From: Dokdonella sp.
Lineage (GTDB): Bacteria; Pseudomonadota; Gammaproteobacteria; Xanthomonadales; Rhodanobacteraceae
Length of the DNA: 64,000 bases
Direction of reading: 5' to 3'
Assembly (NCBI GenBank): GCA_016712865.1
Contig: JADJQH010000008.1
Coordinates: 1,282,637 to 1,346,636 of the forward strand
Shown here: positions 58,142 to 64,000 of the stretch, piece after piece
How the letters are laid out: each line of letters starts with the position of its first letter
Position numbering within the stretch: position 1 is the first letter of the stretch
Made by a program: the position numbers and the translations under genes
Notes under the pieces: generated by a model
Told to the model about the DNA's origin: nothing
The model's input: the letters and a program-made list of their open reading frames with translations, nothing else
Databases searched by the model: none

Positions 58142-59887
58142 GCTGTAGAAAACTCCACCGATCATGCTCGACTAGCGTCATTCTGACAAGCGAGTGCTGG
58201 CATGGCGCGATACAAGGTGATCGACATGAGTCCACGGCTGTTGCCGGTGGATCTGGATGCGCAGTTGGTGCCGGGGTCGTTTGCCCATGCGCTGCATCAC
58301 CTGGTCGATCAGCTGGACCTTTCCGCGTTTGATGCGCGTTATCGCAACGACGCGACCGGTGCCACGGCGTATGCGCCATCGATACTGCTCAAGACCGTGT
58401 TGCTGGCCTATTCGCAAGGCCAGGTCAGCTCGCGTTGCATCGAACGCGCCTGCCGTGACAACGTGCTGTTCATTGCCCTGACCGGCGATGCCAAGCCGCA
58501 CTTCACCACGATTGCCGATTTTGTCAGCCGCTCACGCGATGCCATTGCCGCGGTGTTTGCGCAGGTGCTGGCCATTCTCGGCAAGGAAGGTCTGATTGGC
58601 CGCGAGATGTTTGCGATCGATGGGGTGAAGCTGCCCTCGAACGCCTCCAAGCACCGTTCGGGTACGCGGGCGGAGTTTCTGGCCCGGGGCAGGAAGCTGG
58701 AGCATGCCGCCAAACAAATGCTGGATCGTCATCACGCCAACGACGCCTCTGGTCGCGAGGTGTGCGAGGACACGGTCACTGCACGCATCGAACGCATGCG
58801 CGATGAAGCCAGCAAGATCCGCAGCTGGCTGGCTTCCAATCCGGAAGATCGCACAGGCAGCCGGGGCTGCGTGCGCAAATCCAATCGCATCGACAATGAA
58901 TCGGCCAAGATGGCCACCGACAAGGGTGTGATTCAAGGGTATTGCGGTGTGGCCGTGGTCGATGCTGCGCATCAAGTCATCGTCAACGCCTCGGCCCATG
59001 GCACCGGTTCGGAACAGGAACTGCTGGTGCCGATCATCGATGCCTGCGCCAGCCAACGCGCGACAAGCACCCTGATCACCGCCGATGCCGGCTATCACTC
59101 GGAAGCCAACCTCAGTGCCTTGAGCGAACGCGGCATCGACGCCTTGATTGCCGATGGCCAGATGCGCCGTCGTGATGAACGCTTTGCCGAGCAAGCCAAA
59201 CACACAGCCAAGCCCGATCCCTTGCATGACAAATCCGCCAAGGCCAAGACCGGTGTGTTTGCGGCGAATCGCTTCACGGTTGCCGAGGATCACTCGCATG
59301 CGATCTGCCCAGCCGGACAACGCCTGTATCGCAATGGCAAGGGCTGCAACGTCGGCACATACACTGCGATCAAGTTTCGCGCACCGCAGTCGGCCTGTGC
59401 CAACTGTGCCTTGCGCAGCCAGTGTCTGCGCAAGCCGGAAACGACCAAGGTCCGACAAGTCGCCGTGCTCACGCGCAAATCAACGCAAACGCATACCGAG
59501 CGCATGCGCCAACGCATCGACAGCGAACCAGGGCGAGAACGCTACGGCCAACGCTTTGCCACGGTCGAACCGGTGTTTGGCAACCTGCGCCACAACAAGG
59601 GGCTGAACCGCTTCACCCTGCGCGGACAAGACAAGGTCGATGGGCAATGGAAGCTGTTTGCCCTGGTTCACAACATCGAGAAGTGGGCGAATTACCGAAA
59701 GGCAGCGTAAGGGAAAACACGCCCGCGAAAATCACACCAGATCGTACCCGCAGGCAGCAAAGCGCCCCACAAAGCTGCGATCGCGGTCAGTGACCCAATC
59801 AAACGAAAAACCGTCGTTTGAAACATGCCGATGGGAAATCGCGCGGCACGGTGAAATCGCACCAGCAAAAAGGGGTTTTTCTACAAC
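58142..59887 (+). mobile_element. IS1182-family insertion sequence
   Basis: About 1.75 kb. The left end GCTGTAGAAAACTCC and the right end GGGGTTTTTCTACAAC are imperfect inverted repeats. A single transposase gene (58202-59710) is intact and the segment 59711-59887 is non-coding. The element lies inside the attC split described above, just after GCCTAACGAA. No target duplication could be confirmed. Confidence 0.8.
58202..59710 (+). CDS. IS1182-family transposase
   Basis: 502 residues. DUF772-type N-terminus (LDQLDLSAF-like region, SILLKTVLLAYSQGQVSSR), DDE catalytic core with FAIDGVKLPSNASKH, ITADAGYHSEAN and a late Glu region, a CANCALRSQCLR zinc-like cluster and the C-terminal VEPVFGNLRHNKGLNRF typical of IS1182/IS5-type enzymes. 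The frame is intact, so the element may be active. ATG start at 58202. Confidence 0.9.
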   Translation: MARYKVIDMSPRLLPVDLDAQLVPGSFAHALHHLVDQLDLSAFDARYRNDATGATAYAPSILLKTVLLAYSQGQVSSRCIERACRDNVLFIALTGDAKPHFTTIADFVSRSRDAIAAVFAQVLAILGKEGLIGREMFAIDGVKLPSNASKHRSGTRAEFLARGRKLEHAAKQMLDRHHANDASGREVCEDTVTARIERMRDEASKIRSWLASNPEDRTGSRGCVRKSNRIDNESAKMATDKGVIQGYCGVAVVDAAHQVIVNASAHGTGSEQELLVPIIDACASQRATSTLITADAGYHSEANLSALSERGIDALIADGQMRRRDERFAEQAKHTAKPDPLHDKSAKAKTGVFAANRFTVAEDHSHAICPAGQRLYRNGKGCNVGTYTAIKFRAPQSACANCALRSQCLRKPETTKVRQVAVLTRKSTQTHTERMRQRIDSEPGRERYGQRFATVEPVFGNLRHNKGLNRFTLRGQDKVDGQWKLFALVHNIEKWANYRKAA

Positions 59888-60019
59888 CTCAACGCCGGAA
59901 TTCAGCCGCCGCCAGCCCGCGTAGCGGATGGCGGTCGGCTAGAATAAAAAAGAGACCTCCTCGTCATTCGGCCTCGAGGGCCATGATGGTCGTAACCGTC
60001 AGCAGAGGAGGAAGTCTCC

Positions 60020-61085
60020 ATGAGCACTATAACCATCGGCGTTGACCTGGCAAAGCGCGTGTTCACCACCTGCCGTGTTGACCATGGCGGACGGGTGCTG
60101 GAGCGCAAAGAACACACGCGCGAATCCTTTGCAGTTTGGCTGGCGCAAGTTCCTCGCGGCACGCAGGTGGCCATGGAAGCGTGTGGCGGTGCACACCATT
60201 GGGCGCGGCGCTGTATTCGCCTACGGCTTGCAGCCGCGCCTCATAGCAGCCCAATTCGTCACCCCGTTTCGTAAGGCCAACAAGACCAAGAATGACCGTG
60301 CCGATGCCGAGGCCATCGCCACGGCTGCACGGCAAGGCAACATGCGCTTGTCCCGATCAAGTCGGTCGATCAACAGCTGCGTTTGTGCTGGCATCGGGCA
60401 CGCGAGGGCTACAAGGTGGAGCATCGAGCGCTGGGCAACCGGATTCAGGGATTGTTGGCCGAGTTCGGCAACGTGGTGCCCAATACCGATGCCGCCTTGC
60501 GCGCGGCGCTGGCGGATCTCGATCACGCGAAGCTGCCGGCATCCCTGAATGCATTGCTCGCGGACATGACCGCGCATTGGCATGCCATCGGTAAACGCAG
60601 GGATGCCTGTGAAGCACAAATCAGGCCCACGCACTGGCCGATGAACGTTGCCAGCGCCTGCGCTCGATCATTGGCGTGGGTGCGCTCAGTGCCGATGCGC
60701 TGGTGGCTAGCGTCGGCTCGGCGCAGGAGTTCAAGAACGGTCGGCAAATGGCCGCCTGGCTGGGACTGGTGCCAAGCCAGCACTCCACCGGCGGCGTCGC
60801 CCGACTGGGCCTCGATCAGCTGCCGTGGCGATGCTTATGTGCGCACCTTGCTGATCCAGGGTGCCCGCTCCAGCCTGCAACGCGCCGGTCAGCGTAGAGA
60901 AGCCCACGCCCGAGCAAGTGGGGAGTCGTTCGCGGGCCTGTCGGCTGCCGTTTGGCAAGGTCCGCGTGGCGATTGCCAACAAGCATGCCCGACAACTCTG
61001 GGCCTTGCTCGCGCACGATGTCGACTACGATCCCACCGCGTTCACGCGCCACCCCATGCAGCGCAGGAGCAACCCAGCCACCTGA
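60020..61085 (+). pseudogene. IS110-family transposase, multiply frameshifted (copy B)
   Basis: MSTITIGVDLAKRVFTTCRV starts a normal IS110 N-terminus, different from that of copy A. Relative to copy A the gene has an extra base near 60214, a missing T near 60347, the shared one-base loss near 60617, an extra base near 60812 and a small change near 60885. None of the catalytic frame survives intact. Stop at 61083-61085. Confidence 0.8.
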
Positions 61086-61428
61086 ACACGTCTCGATTCA
61101 CCGTCAGCGCGATGCGGTAGCAACGGGTCGGACCCACCCGGAGCGAACCTGACTAACAATCTGGCCGTCCTTCCGTGTTGCAGCTGATCCCTGCAACATC
61201 GGCGACACCGCTGAATGAGCGGGGTCTCCGGGCGCGGTTTTTACCCTGGTCCGCATCAACACATCCGATGCAACAAGACCGTCCAAGGAAATGCAGTCTG
61301 ACTTCAGTTGCACACCGCAAGGCACTGACGCTTACCACGCACCACAGGGACAACATCACAACCCGCATTGGCCCAAAGGCTCAGGGCAAAAGCATCATGC
61401 GTCCGCTATTGACGGGAAGTCTCCCAAG
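61086..61428 (+). ncRNA. candidate bridge/seek RNA region of IS110 copy B
   Basis: 343 bp, nearly identical to 56837-57178 and much better preserved than the broken transposase frame. CTAACAAT recurs at 61153-61160. Same reasoning as for copy A; expression and boundaries are unknown. Confidence 0.45.
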
Positions 61429-61434
61429 GAATTG

Positions 61435-61905
61435 TTAGGCCGCGGGCTTTGAGCTCTGAGCCAGAAGCGACGCGAAGCCTACCAACAATACCACTCTGGG
61501 TGGGCCGCGGAGGTGGCGGCGCATGATTGAAGACAGATAAGGGACGACCGAACAGAAGGATTCGAGTGCCGGATTGTTTTCTTTCCCGAAATTCTCCTTA
61601 GCACGACGCGTGCCTTCTCCGGGTAGTTGAGAAAGATTCCGCGATAGTGAGGACTCTGTCATAGTCTGGACTCAAGTTTGGATGTCCTCTCCGTTAAGAA
61701 GTACTTGCGGAGATGTGGGTACTCGATCAAGTGTGCGCGAAAAGCGGAAGCCTACTCGTATGTTGCTGAGGTGGCTGCGATCTGCGAGGAATGTCATAGG
61801 TCTCGGGAAGTTGGAGTAGAGCAACGGGATGCCGACGATGGACAATAATGAGGCCACAAAGGCGAGATTAGGCTGACGCGGTCTCAGGCGCTCATCTACG
61901 ACGCT
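61435..61905 (-). pseudogene. cassette gene with in-frame stop, unknown function
   Basis: A single frame runs from about 61905 to the TAA in the attC end (61435-61437), interrupted by one TGA at 61672-61674. Upstream part: RPRQPNLAFVASLLSIVGIPLLYSNF (one membrane segment), then LADRSHLSNIRVGFRFSRT. Downstream part (75 residues from the ATG at 61662): RRHLRGPPRVVLLVGFASLL near its end. An AGGAG at about 61905-61909 precedes an ATG in another frame, so a frameshift may also exist near the start. No family recognised. Confidence 0.45.
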
Positions 61906-61923
61906 CCTGATTGCGGTTCCACG

Positions 61924-61985
61924 GCCTAACGCCTGAATTAAGCCGGACCGGGAAGCTGACGTCGAAACTGCGAATGGTGTTAGAC
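61924..61985 (-). other. attC-like site
   Basis: 62 bp with ends GCCTAAC (61924-61930) and GTTAGAC (61979-61985). GCCTGAATTAAGCCGGACCG is a typical left arm; the opposite arm is degenerate. It separates the preceding cassette from the broken GFA gene. Confidence 0.65.
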
Positions 61986-62450
61986 CTCACCCCCGGGTAC
62001 CTACCAAGTAGCTTGTAGTATCCGGGCGCAGCATCCCCAGGCTTGGCTCGACCGTCTTCATATTGAATTTTCGCATCAGAGAGTTCCAAGTCAGTGAGTG
62101 TCATCCAAGAGTTGCGATATTCACCGCATGGAACAGAACCATTGAACGGCTCAATCTCGGAAATCCCGCCTTACTGAAAGGTCGAATGCCGCAGTATTTG
62201 CAGAAATAATGATGTACATCGCCTCGGCCATTCGAAGGTGACGCCTGATAGTCGCTTAGTGCTGCGTCGCCTAGACAACCGAAGTCGCCTGCATGCCAAA
62301 AACCTTCCGAAGCGAAGACTTCCAGCGGAAGCTACAGTTGCGCATCGGGTCCCAGCGGTCAAGTCTAGGTTGCATTCGGACAGATGGCCCCCTGTTGGCG
62401 GGCTCAGCGATGGGTCTTTTCGACGTGGTCTCGCGAATTCGCTCAATGAG
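61980..62450 (-). pseudogene. broken GFA (glutathione-dependent formaldehyde-activating)-family gene
   Basis: Across several frames the GFA/CENP-V pattern is visible: NCSFRWKSSLRKV (first Cys region), LSDYQASPSNGRGDVHHYFC followed by KYCGIRPFSK (zinc CxxC), then EIEPFNGSVPCGEYRNSW and MTLTDLELSDAKIQYEDG. At least three single-base breaks separate these pieces, one at GGCGGGATTTCC near 62161-62172. GFA domains bind zinc and act on glutathione adducts. The gene is bounded by attC ends at 61979-61985 and 62451-62457. Confidence 0.5.
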
Positions 62451-62459
62451 GTCTAACAA

Positions 62460-63200
62460 ACTAAGCTGAGCGGCCGAAGTGGCGCGATGTTGCGCAGTGT
62501 ACACGTGAAATGCGCGCGGCTCAGGGTCCGCTCTTCCAGCGGAGGTTTCAACGAAGACCTGTTGCGCGGCTGCGCTTTAGAACGTTCGGACTAGGCGTTT
62601 TGCCACGGTTTGCCTCGGCCCAGCGTTTGGCGCTGTTCTCGAATTCTTGCCGAGAGCGTCGCTAAGAACAAGCGCCATCGCATCAACTTCGTTAGGCGTG
62701 TCGCTTGCGTCGCGACTGCTTCTTTATGGCTCGAATTTTTTTTCGGAGCCGAAAATTGGGCGTTTTCGGAAGTTCGTGTAGTCCTAAGCGTACCGTCTAT
62801 TCCCGCGATTTGCCTTGGCGTTCGGTCGTTGAGACCATGGCTACTAAGCTGAGCGGCCGGTGACCGCCGATGTTGCGCAGTGTACGTGAAATACGCGCGG
62901 CCGAGGTCACTCCAGCGAGATTAGGTTTCAACGAAAGGCCCTGTTGCAACTTCAAGCGGAACGTTCCGAGACCGGGCGTTTTGCACGGTTTGCCCCCTGG
63001 CGGCGTTTGGCGCTGTTTCATTCTTCCCGAAGCGTCGCTAGCTTGGCGCATCGCATCAACTTCGTTATGCGTGTCGCTTGCGTCACGCGACTGCTTTGCG
63101 CTGATTTTTCGGGCCGAAAAATTGGGCGTTCTCGAAATTCATGTAGTCTAAGCGTGCGTCTATTTCCGCGATTTGCCTTGGCGTTCGGTCGTTGAGACCC
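62460..63200. repeat. two tandem diverged copies of a 383-bp gene-less cassette-like unit
   Basis: ACTAAGCTGAGCGGCCG starts at 62460 and again at 62843. Both units share TGTTGCGCAGTGTAC, GGTTTCAACGAA, GAACGTTC, GGCGTTT...GCACGGTTTGCC, CATCGCATCAACTTCGTTA, GCCGAAAA..TTGGGCGTT and GCGATTTGCCTTGGCGTTCG, and end GTTGAGACC. Many small indels separate them. GTCTAAC (62451-62457) precedes the first and CTAACGCC follows the second, so these look like duplicated ORF-less cassettes. Frames within them (plus strand) differ between copies and are not conserved. Confidence 0.7.
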
Positions 63201-63262
63201 TAACGCCGCGCTTCAACGGCGCCCGCTTTCGGGCGTCCGCTACAAGCGCGTTGCAACAAACG
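63198..63262 (-). other. possible attC-like site
   Basis: CCCTAAC (63198-63204) is followed by GCGCTTCAACGGCGCCCG and, after CTTT, CGGGCGTCCGCTACAAGCGC, a strong imperfect hairpin of the attC kind. The closing GTTRRRY box is not clear (GTTGCAAC near 63251). Region 63263-63508 contains no gene I can support. Confidence 0.4.
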
Positions 63263-63508
63263 TGCGCGACAGCATTGATCACGCTCGCTCTCTGGAGAAG
63301 TAGTTGACGAGACTATTCAGTGAACCATTGTTTCCGGTCTCCGTGCCAGAAATCATGTCCTGACCAATAAGGGACGCAACTTGGCTGGTGCTCTGCTTCG
63401 TTACGCTTCAAGACTTAGCCAGCTCAAGAGTAGTTAGTGAAGCACAGAGTCGTTTTCCATCCATCGAGATCGTCTCGCTGGAGACGATGCCGGCGATTCA
63501 GGATGATT

Positions 63509-63712
63509 TCAAGATAGCGTGTAGTGCCGTGAATGTTTGGATTTGACTTGGGACGCGACGGAAGCGATCTTCACCGCCCTCTCGAAGTCATCTTGGTCAT
63601 AGATTATGGTGGCGGTGTCTGGCGGCGCCCCCATTCCGACCGAATTTTCGCGCTTGTAGAAAGCTGCGAATACTCTTTCGACAGTTGCTGGAATTTCGCG
63701 CTCGAACACCAA
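63509..63712 (-). CDS. small protein of unknown function (cassette gene), low confidence
   Basis: Up to 67 residues from TTG 63712 (or GTG 63709): VFEREIPATVERVFAAFYKR, then DTATIIYDQDDFERAVKIAS. Composition looks protein-like, and downstream another frame continues as RYLEIILNRRHRLQRDDLDG, hinting at a frameshift near 63520. No family is recognised. It lies between the attC candidates at 63198 and 63807. Confidence 0.35.
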   Translation of the reverse strand: MVFEREIPATVERVFAAFYKRENSVGMGAPPDTATIIYDQDDFERAVKIASVASQVKSKHSRHYTLS

Positions 63713-63806
63713 TGTCGCGTGAGTTACGTGTGTGCAGTGCGCTAAGGATCTTCAAAAACACCCAGGTCCTCCGAATCGTGAGTGCCTCGCGCACCGAAAA
63801 GTTGCT

Positions 63807-63920
63807 GCCTAACGCCACAGAGTTAAGCCGACTTGCGTAGTGGAGCCGGCGCCATAGCAACTTAACCTGCCGATGGCGCTGGTGTTCAACAAAGCAAGTT
63901 CGCTTGAACAATTATTAGGT
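63807..63920 (-). other. attC site
   Basis: 114 bp. GCCTAAC (63807-63813) at one end and ATTAGGT (63914-63920) at the other. GTTAAGCCGACTTGC pairs with GCAAGTTCGCTTGAAC, and CCGGCGCCAT pairs with ATGGCGCTGG, leaving unpaired bases as in attC. The next gene's TAA stop lies in its right end. Confidence 0.82.
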
Positions 63921-64000
63921 GCAGGGCTTGATCATTGGATACCGCTGCGTTTTTGGAAGTGCGTCAAGTTCTTTAAACAAAAGCGCATCGTCCGCCGTGA
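63915..64000 (-). CDS. C-terminus of a cassette gene (partial at window edge)
   Basis: Only the last 27 residues (ending LFKELDALPKTQRYPMIKPC plus Thr) are in the window; the TAA stop at 63915-63917 lies in the attC end, as with other cassettes here. The start is beyond base 64000. No family can be named from this piece. Confidence 0.55.
   Translation of the reverse strand, partial: TADDALLFKELDALPKTQRYPMIKPCT

Larger units (their letters stand above)
59941..61428 (+). mobile_element. IS110/IS1111-type insertion sequence, copy B (chimeric)
   Basis: About 1.49 kb. The left junction is GGTCGGCT followed by AGAATAAAAAAGAGACC; the right end GGGAAGTCTCCCAAG is followed by GAATTGTTAGGC. From about 60193 to the right end it is nearly identical to copy A (from 55937), but the first 250 bp belong to a different IS110 type (GTTGACCTGGCAAAGCGCG...). 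It therefore looks like a recombinant of two IS110 elements. It splits an attC site. Confidence 0.8.
58132..61440 (-). other. one attC site split by IS1182 and IS110 copy B
   Basis: Three pieces form one attC: GCCTAAC at 58132-58138; a middle piece at 59888-59940 with AATTCAGCCGCCGCC, a GCCCGCGTAGCGG loop and GGCGGTCGGCT; and GAATTGTTAGGC at 61429-61440. AATTCAGCCG in the middle is the complement of CGGCT plus GAATT joined across IS110 copy B. IS1182 separates pieces 1 and 2; IS110 copy B separates 2 and 3. Confidence 0.75.

Noticed and set aside
58127-58165. N-terminal extension of the cassette gene to the ATG at 58165
   Set aside because: It crosses the attC boundary GCCTAAC and enters the IS1182 end, so it cannot be part of the original cassette gene.
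62610-63151. Two plus-strand frames in the duplicated unit
   Set aside because: They differ between the tandem copies because of indels, so the reading frame is not conserved; likely non-coding.

Overview
The window reads as chromosomal DNA of a gammaproteobacterium of the Xanthomonadales/Lysobacterales type. The evidence is high GC, the nudJ-mnmA-hflD and clpS-clpA / infA-aat neighbourhoods, a kynurenine route for tryptophan breakdown, a methionine-salvage mtnBDC set, and abundant short palindromic repeats. The genus cannot be fixed from sequence alone. No rRNA, tRNA or CRISPR array was recognised.

Core part (1-53 kb). A partial sirB-like gene is followed by a denitrification block: an outer-membrane porin diverges from nirK-nirV-SCO, and two FNR/Dnr-type boxes lie between them. 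Next come uup, a glutathione peroxidase, a minus-strand methionine-salvage block (mtnB-mtnD, mtnC) ending in a membrane-anchored C13 (legumain/caspase-like) peptidase, and two minus-strand tryptophan/kynurenine blocks. The first is haaO-ACMSD-unknown-kynU-kmo; the second is nbaE-like, an unknown exported protein, and a RidA-type nbaF-like gene. Together they cover kynurenine to the 2-aminomuconate branch. Long tandem-repeat arrays separate the two blocks. Then follow dcp, rluF (its 3' end duplicated around a TumE/TumA-like toxin-antitoxin pair and a truncated DNA-methyltransferase fragment), yhiN, a rhomboid protease, a cytochrome c / DUF1501 / DUF1800 set, a propeller sensor kinase facing a DUF3369 HD-GYP regulator, isovaleryl-CoA and leucine dehydrogenases, hflD-mnmA-nudJ, clpS-clpA, infA-aat (with clpSA, an N-end-rule set), trxB, ald and ftsK.

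Accessory part (53-64 kb). After ftsK the character changes. Small minus-strand genes are separated by attC-like imperfect palindromes with GCCTAAC/GTTAGGC ends, and several genes have their stop codon inside the attC end. I read this as the distal part of a chromosomal integron cassette array whose integrase should lie beyond the right edge. Cassettes include a ParE/Phd toxin-antitoxin pair, a cupin protein, small unknown proteins, a broken multi-pass membrane protein and a broken GFA-family gene. The array is invaded by an IS1182-type element and by three IS110/IS1111-type footprints. Junctions of these footprints fall at the same place in attC sites, as expected for attC-targeting IS1111 elements. 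Their roughly 340-bp 3' non-coding segments are candidate guide (bridge/seek) RNA genes and contain an 8-nt match to the attC end.

The most unusual items are the attC-directed IS110 elements with guide-like matches, the rluF 3'-end duplication fused in frame to a methyltransferase fragment, a near-palindromic MITE present three times, the 108-bp (36-codon) tandem array, and two unknown proteins translationally coupled to kynurenine-pathway genes.
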